Part shown: one piece after another, positions 9,134 through 16,982 of the stretch | Layout of the letters: every line of letters begins with the position of its first letter | Position numbering within the stretch: position 1 is the first letter of the stretch | Assembly: GCA_965249685.1 (NCBI GenBank) | Contig: CBDFMN010000003.1 | Location: 434,001 to 498,000 of the forward strand | From: RH-AL1 sp965249685 | Lineage (GTDB): Bacteria; Pseudomonadota; Alphaproteobacteria; Rhizobiales; Beijerinckiaceae | DNA: 64,000 nt | Direction of reading: 5' to 3' | The notes under the pieces: generated by a model | Told to the model about the DNA's origin: nothing | Database searches by the model: none | Seen by the model: the letters and a program-made list of their open reading frames with translations, nothing else | Position numbers and translations under genes: made by a program

Positions 9134-9894
9134 TGGCGGAGGTCGCGCGCCTTTTCCCCGATCCCGAGCCGGTCCGCGACCAGGCCGGGGCGCCTCTGCC
9201 TGCGGAAGCCGTACGGATCGCCGAGGCGATGCTCTTCGCCGCGGCCGAACCATTGCCGGAGGCGGACATTGCCGCCCGCCTACCGCCCGGCACGTCGGTG
9301 GGCGCGGTCCTCGCCGAGTTGAAGGCCACCTACGCCCGGCGTGGCGTCACGCTGGTGCGAGTGGGCGCCAAATGGCTGCTGCGCACCGCGGACGACCTCG
9401 CCTGGCTGCTCTCGGCGCGCGCACGTGAAGTCAGGAAGCCGTCACGCGCCGCGATGGAGACACTGGCGATCATCGCCTACCACCAGCCCGCGACGCGCGC
9501 GGAGATCGAAGAGATTCGCGGCGTCGCGATCTCCAAGGGCACCCTCGACGTCCTGATGGAGACAGGCTGGGTGAAGCTTCGTGGGCGCCGCCGCGCACCG
9601 GGCCGGCCGATCACCTATGGCACGACGGAGGGATTTCTCCTGCACTTCGGCCTCGAGTCGGTGGCCGACCTGCCCGGCCTCGACGAACTGCGCGGGGCGG
9701 GCCTGTTCGATGGGAGGCTCCCACCCAATTTCGTCGTGCCGCACCCGCAGGACAGCTTGTGCGACGACGAGGACCCGTTGGATGCGAACGAGGCCGGTGC
9801 CGACGAGGACCTCTACCCACCGCTCGACCAAGAGGCTGACGCCGAGCCACCGCTGGACGACCCCGATTCGCTTGACCGCGACCCCTTCGCGTGA
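9133..9894 (+). CDS. scpB: Segregation and condensation protein B
   Basis: ScpB is the winged-helix partner of ScpA in the SMC condensin. The start is fixed by the TGATG junction with scpA and an upstream GGGGAGGG. The core shows RIAEAMLFAAAEPLPEADIA near the N-terminus and the signature METLAIIAYHQPATRAEIEE, with RGVAISKGTLDVLMETGWV after it. The 253-residue protein ends in an acidic tail rich in Asp, Glu and Pro, common in alphaproteobacterial ScpB. It precedes tatABC with a 78-bp gap. Confidence 0.93.
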   Translation: MAEVARLFPDPEPVRDQAGAPLPAEAVRIAEAMLFAAAEPLPEADIAARLPPGTSVGAVLAELKATYARRGVTLVRVGAKWLLRTADDLAWLLSARAREVRKPSRAAMETLAIIAYHQPATRAEIEEIRGVAISKGTLDVLMETGWVKLRGRRRAPGRPITYGTTEGFLLHFGLESVADLPGLDELRGAGLFDGRLPPNFVVPHPQDSLCDDEDPLDANEAGADEDLYPPLDQEADAEPPLDDPDSLDRDPFA

Positions 9895-9972
9895 GAAGGC
9901 CCGCCTTGTTTTCCAGGTTCAAACAGCCTACCTCTAAGACATGCTCGCGAACGGCCGTGGTGGAGTTGAAAT

Positions 9973-10227
9973 ATGGGTAGCCTGTCGCTTCCGCACTTGA
10001 TCATCCTCGGTGCCATCGCGCTGATCTTCTTTGGCGGCCGCAACAAGATCTCCGACATCATGGGCGATTTTGCCAAGGGCATCAAAAGCTTCAAGAAGGG
10101 TCTGTCGGACGAGGACGAGAAACCCGAAGCGCGCGCGGCTGGCGACGTTCCGGTGCGCACCCTCGACCATCAGCCTCTCTCCTCGGTCGAGATGAACAAG
10201 GTGCCCGAAGCCCGCAAGGTGGGCTAA
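9973..10227 (+). CDS. tatA: Sec-independent translocase subunit TatA
   Basis: TatA oligomers form the conduit for folded proteins carrying twin-arginine signals. The 84-residue product has one N-terminal membrane helix (LIILGAIALIFFGG), the FGG-x-K hinge, and an amphipathic helix ISDIMGDFAKGIKSFKKG followed by a polar tail. This is the normal TatA/E pattern. It heads tatA-tatB-tatC, with 21 bp to tatB. Confidence 0.95.
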   Translation: MGSLSLPHLIILGAIALIFFGGRNKISDIMGDFAKGIKSFKKGLSDEDEKPEARAAGDVPVRTLDHQPLSSVEMNKVPEARKVG

Positions 10228-10248
10228 GCCTACCAGCCGGGCACGCCC

Positions 10249-10785
10249 ATGTTCGATTTCGACGCCGGCAAGCTGTTGATCATCGGCATCGTGGCGCTGG
10301 TGTTCATCCCCTCGAAGGACTTGCCGCGCGTGCTGCGCCAACTTGGCCAGTTCGTCACCAAGATGCGGCGCATGGCGGGCGAGTTCCAGGGTCAGTTTAT
10401 GGAGGCGATGCGCGAAGCCGACATGGCGGAGCTGCGCAAGGAAGCCGATAAACTCACGCAAGCGACGAAGGTCAACTTCTCGTTCGACCCTATCAACGAC
10501 CTGAAAACGCAGGTGAATGCCGCGCTGGAGAGCAAGCCGGCGCTCGCGGCGGATCAGGCCCAGACGTTCGGGGCTGCCTCGGAGGCGGCCGATGCGCCGC
10601 ACGACCGCGCCATCGCGCCCCCTGACCTCGCCGCGCGCACCGTGGTCCACGGCGAACTCGTCGAGTCTGCCGGCGCGTCGCAGATCGCGGAGCGCGGCCA
10701 TGGGCCGGAACGTTTGACGCCATTGGAGACCGCCACGGAAGCCGACCGCGCCGAGGCCCTCCACGCAGCCTCGCGCAGCGCCTGA
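10249..10785 (+). CDS. tatB: Sec-independent translocase subunit TatB
   Basis: TatB pairs with TatC to receive twin-arginine precursors. The N-terminus has the short membrane helix (KLLIIGIVALVFI) with the TatB-type P-S-K-D-L-P-R hinge. A long amphipathic helix (QLGQFVTKMRRMAGEFQGQF) follows, then a long acidic/alanine-rich tail to residue 178. Position between tatA and tatC confirms the assignment. Confidence 0.94.
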   Translation: MFDFDAGKLLIIGIVALVFIPSKDLPRVLRQLGQFVTKMRRMAGEFQGQFMEAMREADMAELRKEADKLTQATKVNFSFDPINDLKTQVNAALESKPALAADQAQTFGAASEAADAPHDRAIAPPDLAARTVVHGELVESAGASQIAERGHGPERLTPLETATEADRAEALHAASRSA

Positions 10786-10878
10786 CGACAAGCCTCGCCG
10801 ACGTCTGCTAAGGCTCGCGGGAAACCGCGGCGCTCCTGCGCGTCGTTGTCCAGACCCGACGGGAGGGGCGCTACCCCC

Positions 10879-11664
10879 ATGACCGATGCCGATATCGAGG
10901 CGAGCAAAGCGCCTCTCATGGACCACCTGGCCGAGTTGCGCTCGCGCCTCATCAAGGCGCTGGCGACGTTCCTGGTGATCTTCGTCTTCTGCTACATCTT
11001 CGCCAAGGATCTCTACAACCTCCTCGTCATTCCCTACCAGCACGTCGCCGGCCCCGAGGCACGGCTGATCTACACGGCGCCGCAGGAGTATTTTTTCACC
11101 CAGATCAAGGTGGCCTTCTTCGCCTCCGCCTACCTGTCCTGCCCTGTCATCTTCTCGCAGATCTACGCCTTCGTCGCGCCCGGGCTCTACAAGCACGAGC
11201 GCAAGGCGTTCCTCCCGTACCTCTGCGCGACGCCCGTGTTCTTCGCTCTCGGCGCGCTCCTCGTCTTCTACGTGGTGATGCCGAATTTGCTGCATTTCTT
11301 CATTGGCATGGAGCAGTCGAAGGAGCCGGGCCGCGCGCAGATCGAGTTGCTGCCGCGCGTGAGCGAGTACCTTTCGCTGATCATGACGCTGATCTTCGCC
11401 TTCGGGCTGATGTTCCAGCTCCCGGTGGTGCTGACCCTGCTTGGACAGGTGGGCATCGTCAGCTCCAGCTTCCTGCGCAAGCAACGCCGCTATGCCATCG
11501 TCCTCGTCTTCGTGGCCGCCGCCATCCTCACGCCGCCCGACGCCTTCTCCATGCTGGCGCTCGCCGTACCCGCCGTGGCGCTCTATGAGGGGTCGATCCT
11601 CGCCGTCGTGCTCATCGAGCGCCGGCGCGCGCGCGACGAGGCGGCCGCGGCACGCGAGGGGTGA
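10879..11664 (+). CDS. tatC: Sec-independent translocase subunit TatC
   Basis: TatC is the six-helix membrane receptor for twin-arginine signal peptides. The conserved N-terminus APLMDHLAELRSRL is present, with the later signatures PGLYKHERKAFLPY and FAFGLMFQLPVVL, and about six hydrophobic segments over 261 residues. The ATG at 10879 is chosen because GGGAGGGGC lies just upstream; an in-frame ATG 11 codons earlier has no such site. A stable hairpin overlaps its stop codon. Confidence 0.95.
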   Translation: MTDADIEASKAPLMDHLAELRSRLIKALATFLVIFVFCYIFAKDLYNLLVIPYQHVAGPEARLIYTAPQEYFFTQIKVAFFASAYLSCPVIFSQIYAFVAPGLYKHERKAFLPYLCATPVFFALGALLVFYVVMPNLLHFFIGMEQSKEPGRAQIELLPRVSEYLSLIMTLIFAFGLMFQLPVVLTLLGQVGIVSSSFLRKQRRYAIVLVFVAAAILTPPDAFSMLALAVPAVALYEGSILAVVLIERRRARDEAAAAREG

Positions 11665-11679
11665 CGCGCCCACCCCTCG
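11655..11679 (+). terminator. Hairpin at the end of tatC
   Basis: A perfect 9-bp stem (CGAGGGGTG at 11655-11663 and CACCCCTCG at 11671-11679) with a 7-base loop spans the tatC stop codon. No run of T follows, so it may be a processing or stability element instead of a classical intrinsic terminator. A second outer pair (CCCGTTGC at 11682-11689 and GCAACGGG at 11734-11741), enclosing the 12-base palindrome GGCGTCGACGCC, lies between it and serS. Confidence 0.45.
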
Positions 11680-11754
11680 TGCCCGTTGCAGTGGCGTCGA
11701 CGCCTGCCTAAAGGATAGCGTCAGCCGACGACCGCAACGGGACCAGCCTCCTCC

Positions 11755-13068
11755 ATGTTCGACGTGAAATGGATACGCGAGAACGCCGCCGCCTTCGACG
11801 AGGGCCGCCGCCGTCGCGGGCTTGACCCCCTGTCGCCGGAGGTGGTGGCTCTCGACGAGGTGCGCCGCGCCGCGATCGCTCGCCTGCAGGCGATGCAGGA
11901 GCGCCGCAACGCCGCGTCCAGGGAGATCGGCGAGGCGATGAAGGCCAGGGACGGGCTCCGCGCCGACTCGCTCAAAGCCGAGGTCGCGGCCCTGAAGACA
12001 GAGTCGGCCGGCTGCGAGGCTGCAGAGCGCGACGCCATTGCCACGCTCGACAAGCTGCTGTCCGCGATGCCCAACCAGCCGCTCGACGACGTGCCCCCGG
12101 GCAAGGACGAGGACGACAACGTCCTCCTGCGCGAGGTCGGCGTGAGGCCGACGTTCGCCTTCAGCCCGCGCGAGCATTTCGACATCGGCGAAGGTCTCGG
12201 CCTCATGGATTTCGAGACTGCGACGAAGCTGTCGGGAGCCCGGTTCGTGGTCAACAAGGGGTCTCTCGCGCGGCTGGAGCGAGCGCTCGGGCAGTTCATG
12301 CTCGACCTCCACACGCAGACGCACGGCTATACCGAGGTGAACCCGCCGGTGCTGGTGCGCGACGAGGCCATGTTCGGCACGGCGCAACTCCCGAAGTTTC
12401 GCGACGACCAGTTCCTCGCCCTTCGTGAGGCCGAGGCCGGGCAGGAGGGCGCGCGCAACCTCTGGCTCATTCCCACGGCCGAGGTGCCGTTGACGAACCT
12501 GGTGCGCGAGTCGATCCTCGACGAGTCGGTGCTGCCGCTGCGTTTCACGGCCTGCACGCCCTGCTTTCGCGCCGAGGCGGGGTCAGCCGGCCGCGACACG
12601 CGCGGCATGATCCGCCAGCACCAGTTCACCAAGGTCGAGCTCGTCTCGATCACCACGCCGGAGCAGTCCCAGGCCGAGCACGAGCGCATGCTCGGCTGCG
12701 CGGAGGAGGTCCTGAAGCGCCTCGGCCTCGCCTACCGTGTGATGACGCTCTGCACGGGCGACATGGGCTTCGCCAGCCAGAAGACCTACGACATCGAGGT
12801 GTGGCTGCCGGGGCAGGACCGCTACCGCGAGATCTCCTCCTGCTCGGTCTGCGGCGACTTCCAGGCGCGGCGCATGAATGCGCGGGCGCGCGCGGCGGGC
12901 GCCAAGGGCACGCGCTTCGTCCACACGCTCAACGGCTCCGGCGTGGCGGTCGGGCGCGCGTTGGTGGCCGTGCTCGAAAATTACCAGGAGGAGGACGGCG
13001 GGGTGCGCGTGCCGGACGCGCTGCAGCCTTACATGGGTGGCCTCACCCGCCTCACGCGGGCCGGCTGA
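11755..13068 (+). CDS. serS: Seryl-tRNA synthetase
   Basis: This class II synthetase charges tRNA-Ser (and tRNA-Sec where present). The 437-residue product begins with the typical MFDVKWIRENAAAFDEG and the coiled-coil arm of about residues 25-110. The catalytic core shows TEVPLTNL, the motif 2 region CFRAEAGSAGRDTRGMIRQH, and motif 3 in NGSGVAVGRALVAVLENYQ. It lies between tatC and surE, the common Rhizobiales order. Confidence 0.96.
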   Translation: MFDVKWIRENAAAFDEGRRRRGLDPLSPEVVALDEVRRAAIARLQAMQERRNAASREIGEAMKARDGLRADSLKAEVAALKTESAGCEAAERDAIATLDKLLSAMPNQPLDDVPPGKDEDDNVLLREVGVRPTFAFSPREHFDIGEGLGLMDFETATKLSGARFVVNKGSLARLERALGQFMLDLHTQTHGYTEVNPPVLVRDEAMFGTAQLPKFRDDQFLALREAEAGQEGARNLWLIPTAEVPLTNLVRESILDESVLPLRFTACTPCFRAEAGSAGRDTRGMIRQHQFTKVELVSITTPEQSQAEHERMLGCAEEVLKRLGLAYRVMTLCTGDMGFASQKTYDIEVWLPGQDRYREISSCSVCGDFQARRMNARARAAGAKGTRFVHTLNGSGVAVGRALVAVLENYQEEDGGVRVPDALQPYMGGLTRLTRAG

Positions 13069-13121
13069 CGATCGTGCGGCCGCCGGCGACCGGCCGCCTC
13101 AATCGCGTGGTAGGAGAAGTC

Positions 13122-13898
13122 ATGCGTATTCTGATCACCAATGACGATGGCATCCACGCACCCGGCCTGGCCGTGCTCGAACGGATCGCCGCGGCGTTGA
13201 GCGACGACGTGACGGTCGTCGCCCCCGAGATGGACCAGTCCGGCGTCGCCCACTCGCTTTCCGTCAACGATCCGCTGCGGCTGCGCACCATCTCCGAGCG
13301 CCGTTACGCCCTGAAGGGCACGCCGACGGACTGCGTGATCATGGGCGTACGCCACATTATGGCCGATCGTCGGCCCGACCTCGTGCTGTCCGGCGTCAAC
13401 GCCGGCCAGAACATCGCGGAGGACGTGACCTATTCCGGCACAGTCGCCGGCGCCATCGAGGGCACGATCCTCGGTGTTCCGTCCATCGCGCTATCGCAGG
13501 CCTATGGCCGCAACGCCTATGGCGGCAGCCGCGAGAGCATTCATTGGGATTGCGCCGAGACCCATGCGCCAGCGCTGATCAGGACGGTGCTGGATGCCGG
13601 CTTCGGCGCCGACGTGGTCATCAACATCAACTTCCCCGCCTGCCCACCCGGCGACGTCGCCGGCACCAGCGCGACGATGCAGGGGCGCCGTGATGCCCTC
13701 GCCGTAGACCTCGACCCACGACTCGACGGACGCGGAAACCCGTATTTCTGGATCGTGTTCGGCCGCCAGAACCACACGGCTGCGGCTGGGACGGACCTCG
13801 AAGCCTTGGCTCAGAACCGCATCTCGGTGACGCCGCTCAAGCTCAACCTGACCGACGAGCCGACCGTCACGCGTTATGCGCAGCTCTTCAGCGCCTGA
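13122..13898 (+). CDS. surE: 5'-nucleotidase SurE
   Basis: SurE hydrolyses nucleoside 5'-monophosphates, with wider phosphatase activity, and is linked to stationary-phase survival. The metal-binding N-terminus MRILITNDDGIHAPG and later segments SGVAHSLSVNDPLR and SGVNAGQNIAEDVTYSGTVA are diagnostic. The ATG follows a strong AGGAGAAGTC site; the frame is open further upstream inside serS, but that part is not SurE. The 258-residue product overlaps pcm by 23 bp, so the two are coupled. Confidence 0.96.
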   Translation: MRILITNDDGIHAPGLAVLERIAAALSDDVTVVAPEMDQSGVAHSLSVNDPLRLRTISERRYALKGTPTDCVIMGVRHIMADRRPDLVLSGVNAGQNIAEDVTYSGTVAGAIEGTILGVPSIALSQAYGRNAYGGSRESIHWDCAETHAPALIRTVLDAGFGADVVININFPACPPGDVAGTSATMQGRRDALAVDLDPRLDGRGNPYFWIVFGRQNHTAAAGTDLEALAQNRISVTPLKLNLTDEPTVTRYAQLFSA

Positions 13899-14547
13899 GG
13901 CGGAAGCGGCCGAAGCGAAGGCTGCGTTCCACCTGTTGATGCGGGCCCGGGGCGTACGCGACCTGCGGGTCCTGCGCGCCTTCGAACTCGTCCCTCGGAG
14001 CCGTTTCGTGCCGGAGGCGCACCTTCACCTCGCGAAGCGCGACCTGCCGTTGCCGATCGGCTGCGGACAGACGCTGCTCGAACCGTCCCTCCTCGCGCGC
14101 ATGATCGAGGCGCTGGACGTAGCCCCCGGGCACCACGTCTACGAGGTCGGCGCGGGCACAGGTTTCGCCACTGCGGTTCTGGCGTCGCTGGCGGAGGAGG
14201 TGATCGGGGCGGAACGGTTCCGCAGCTTGGCTCAGGCGGCGCAGGCGCGGCTGAGCGCGCTGGAGATCGATAACGCCGCGGTGATCTGGAGCGACGGCCT
14301 CGTGATCCCCCCGCAGGTGTCCGCGTTCGATCGGATCATCGCCCACGGATTGCTCCACGTGCCCGACCCACTCTTCGCGCGTCTCGCGGACGACGGCGTG
14401 CTCGTCTGCGCCCGCCCGGATCGAGACAGGCCCGGCCTGCAGCAGGTCGTGCGCATCGCGCGCCTGCCCGATGGCGACAGGCGGGAGACGATCGTGGGAC
14501 CATGCCACCTCCAGGCCATCGTTCCCGGCGCCGCCCTCGCCCTGTAG
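13876..14547 (+). CDS. pcm: Protein-L-isoaspartate O-methyltransferase family protein
   Basis: The enzyme uses S-adenosylmethionine to methylate isoaspartyl residues and start their repair. The 223-residue product has the family pattern: RSRFVPEAHLHLAKRDLPLP, then GCGQTLLEPSLLARMIEAL and the SAM-binding loop VYEVGAGTGFATAVLASL. The usual GQTIS is GQTLL here, a variation seen in the alphaproteobacterial branch, so activity on isoaspartate is likely but not certain. It is translationally coupled to surE. The third gene of the classic surE-pcm-nlpD order lies beyond a reversed chemoreceptor gene. Confidence 0.85.
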   Translation: MRSSSAPEAEAAEAKAAFHLLMRARGVRDLRVLRAFELVPRSRFVPEAHLHLAKRDLPLPIGCGQTLLEPSLLARMIEALDVAPGHHVYEVGAGTGFATAVLASLAEEVIGAERFRSLAQAAQARLSALEIDNAAVIWSDGLVIPPQVSAFDRIIAHGLLHVPDPLFARLADDGVLVCARPDRDRPGLQQVVRIARLPDGDRRETIVGPCHLQAIVPGAALAL

Positions 14548-14613
14548 TAAGCTAGAAGCGTCGAGGAAGGATGAGGCTTGATGCCCGGGGCGGGATCTCG
14601 CGCTGCGCCGACC

Positions 14614-16695
14614 TCACACGGCCTTGATGAAGCGCAGGAACTCGGCAAACCCTTGCGTCAGGCGCGCCGCCTCGCAATCGAGCGCCGCGCTCTGCCGGAG
14701 CATGCCGACGGAAGCGTCCTGCACACGCTCGGACGACGAACTCAAGGCCGACATATCCTGCTCGAACCGACTCGCCCCCTCGACGGCTGAGGCGACAGAC
14801 GTGCGGATCGCATCGGTCGCACCGCTCTGGACGTCGAGCGTATCGGCGATGACGTTCGAGACCGTCTGCATCTCGATCAACGCTACCTTCATCTGGGCGA
14901 CGCTCGCGTTCGCCGTGCCCGAGGCTTTCTGGATCTCGTCGACGTAGCGGCTGATCTCGGCGGTCGCGACTGCGGTGCGCGAGGCAAGCACCTTGATCTC
15001 CTGTGCTACGACGGCAAAGCCGCGCCCCGCTTCCCCTGCGCGCGCCGCCTCGATCGTCGCGTTGAGCGCGATGAGGTTGATCTGCCCGGCGACCCCCATG
15101 ATCATCGCGGCGACTTCGTCGACGCGCCCGATGGCAACGTCCAGCTTGACCATCGACTGGTCGGTCGTAATCGTGCGCGCCTCGGCCCTCTCGGAAATGA
15201 CGCGCGTCTGTTTCGTTTGTTTACGGATCGACGCGATCGTCTCCAGCAGAGAGGATGTCGAAGCGGCGGCATCCTTGAGCCGGGCCTGGGCGGCACCCGA
15301 GGTCGCTGTGACCTCGTCCAACCGCTTTAGGGCGGCGTCGCTCGTGCCGGCGACCTCGGCCGCCTTGGTCTTGATGTCGGCGGCGACCGCACTCAGTTCG
15401 ACGACAATGCTCTCCGCGGATCGTGAGAACCGATCGGCGATCCCATCGAGTTCGGTACGCCGATCGTGCAGGCGGCGGTATTCGGACTCGCCGCTTTCCT
15501 CCTGCAATCGGGCGATCTCCATCTTGCTGTCCTGGAGCCGTTCGACAGCGCGCGCGATGTCGCCGATCTCATCTTTGCGCTTCAGACCCGGGATAGCGAA
15601 GCCGAAGAGGCCCTGGCCAAGGCCGACGATGATGTCCGACAGCGCAGCCAGCGGTTTCGAGACAATCGAGCGGACCGCGATCAGGACGCTGCATAAAATT
15701 ACGATCAGGGCTATGGCGGGAACGGCGACAAACGAAACGTCGCCCCGCATGAGGACGGCAGCGAACGGCTGCCGCGGGATCTCGATCAGGACGTACCAGG
15801 GGTTCTGCACTGTGTTGAAGTGGATCGCGTTCCACGAGCGTAGGCTACCGTCCTTGCGATCGACGATGTTAGACAGATCGCGCTGGCCTTGCTTTGCGGC
15901 CTCCAGAGTGTCGGCCAGGTCGGCGTCGATCTTCGTCGCCCGATGACGGCCCGGTCGATCCGACGTCGTCATGGCGACAACGCCGTTCGTCGATACGACC
16001 GTGATCGCGGCACCGAGTGGTAGCTCGATCGAGGACAGCGCGTCGGCGATGCCGTCGAGTTTCAGGTCTAATCCGATGACGCCGACGGTCTGGTCGTCGC
16101 TCTTCAGCGGGATCGAGAAGGATGTGACGAGCGTCGAGTCGCTGGAGGCCGCATCGATTTGGTGCGGCTCGAACAGGAACGCCTTCCCCGTGGTGAAAGG
16201 AACGGTGTAGAGCGCGCTGTCGAGGATCCCGTCTGGGACCACGTCGTGCAACATCTCGATCCCGTTCTGATGCCAGTAGGTTGCGAAACGCTTCGCGTCG
16301 GCGGCTCGCGCTCCCTTAAGAACGGCGGGATCCCAGGCGAACCAGGCGCCGAAATGGTCAGGTCCGGCATCAATCATGCGCCGCAAAAGCGTGTCATAGA
16401 CAAGCGGGTCGCTCACCTTGGCCGCGACGAGGGCCATCATGTTCTCTTCCGTCGCGTCCGTTATATTAAAGGCCGTCTCGAAGACCAGCTGGACCGCGCT
16501 TGCGATCTTTTCCGACGTATGATGCGCGATCGTCTCGTCCTCGACGATCGCGCGGGCTTTCAGCCTCAGCGCGATGACGTAGACGCTCGTCGCGATAACG
16601 ACGGCGGTCACGAGGGCGATCAAGACGCCTAGTTTCAGGCCGATTGAAGTCCGCCCGCGCGGGCCGCGACCTTGGTTTTGCTCGTCCCCGTCCAT
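14614..16695 (-). CDS. Methyl-accepting chemotaxis protein with dCache-like sensor
   Basis: This transmembrane chemoreceptor has 693 residues. It has a first membrane helix at about residues 20-42 and a periplasmic double-Cache-type domain at about 50-325 (including FGAWFAWDP and VGVIGLDLKLDGI). A second helix at about 337-360, a HAMP segment (VSKPLAALSDIIVGLGQG) and the cytoplasmic signalling domain follow. The hairpin tip is intact: INLIALNATIEAARAGEAGR. No CheW-binding pentapeptide or chemotaxis operon is present nearby, so it must use chemotaxis proteins encoded elsewhere. It is inserted in reverse between pcm and the nlpD-like gene. Confidence 0.92.
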   Translation of the reverse strand: MDGDEQNQGRGPRGRTSIGLKLGVLIALVTAVVIATSVYVIALRLKARAIVEDETIAHHTSEKIASAVQLVFETAFNITDATEENMMALVAAKVSDPLVYDTLLRRMIDAGPDHFGAWFAWDPAVLKGARAADAKRFATYWHQNGIEMLHDVVPDGILDSALYTVPFTTGKAFLFEPHQIDAASSDSTLVTSFSIPLKSDDQTVGVIGLDLKLDGIADALSSIELPLGAAITVVSTNGVVAMTTSDRPGRHRATKIDADLADTLEAAKQGQRDLSNIVDRKDGSLRSWNAIHFNTVQNPWYVLIEIPRQPFAAVLMRGDVSFVAVPAIALIVILCSVLIAVRSIVSKPLAALSDIIVGLGQGLFGFAIPGLKRKDEIGDIARAVERLQDSKMEIARLQEESGESEYRRLHDRRTELDGIADRFSRSAESIVVELSAVAADIKTKAAEVAGTSDAALKRLDEVTATSGAAQARLKDAAASTSSLLETIASIRKQTKQTRVISERAEARTITTDQSMVKLDVAIGRVDEVAAMIMGVAGQINLIALNATIEAARAGEAGRGFAVVAQEIKVLASRTAVATAEISRYVDEIQKASGTANASVAQMKVALIEMQTVSNVIADTLDVQSGATDAIRTSVASAVEGASRFEQDMSALSSSSERVQDASVGMLRQSAALDCEAARLTQGFAEFLRFIKAV

Positions 16696-16719
16696 CGATG
16701 TGACCGCCAGAGCCTCGTT

Positions 16720-16741
16720 GTGATCGCGGCGAGTGGATCAC
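16720..16741. promoter_or_regulatory. Inverted repeat upstream of the chemoreceptor gene
   Basis: Six-base arms GTGATC and GATCAC are separated by 10 bases and lie 25 bp upstream of the chemoreceptor start. Placement fits an operator or a leader hairpin of that minus-strand gene. The regulator is unknown. Confidence 0.25.
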
Positions 16742-16748
16742 ACTAAGC

Positions 16749-16934
16749 TTAACCAACCTTCTATCGGTCCCGTGCGCGTTTCCGCGGGAGGAGGCTGACG
16801 ACATGATCGGGCAGCGCGGGGCCATGACCCGCCCGGGAGGAGACTTGTTGCACTTCTGATACTTAATGCGCGTTAGGTTTAATGGACGTGGCTTTTTCAT
16901 GGGATCGTCGTTCACCTTAAACCGTCCTTTAACC
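16749..16934. promoter_or_regulatory. AT-richer intergenic region with CtrA-like half sites
   Basis: The 287-bp gap between the chemoreceptor and the LytM gene is AT-richer than its surroundings. It holds TTAACC at 16749-16754, TTAA at 16863-16866, and a TTAA pair at 16917-16920 and 16929-16932 separated by 8 bases (the second reads TTTAACCAG). CtrA prefers TTAA-N7-TTAA or TTAACCAT, so these are near matches only. Control by CtrA of a division-related LytM gene would be plausible, but this is inference. Confidence 0.25.
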
Positions 16935-16982
16935 AGCCTCACCCCTAATGCTCTCACTGACCCCGCGTTTGTAGGTTGCGTC

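Noticed and set aside
9934..12387. An 817-codon open frame on the minus strand opposite tatABC and serS
   Set aside because: Shadow of well-supported genes; composition is arginine- and glutamate-rich with no recognisable domain.
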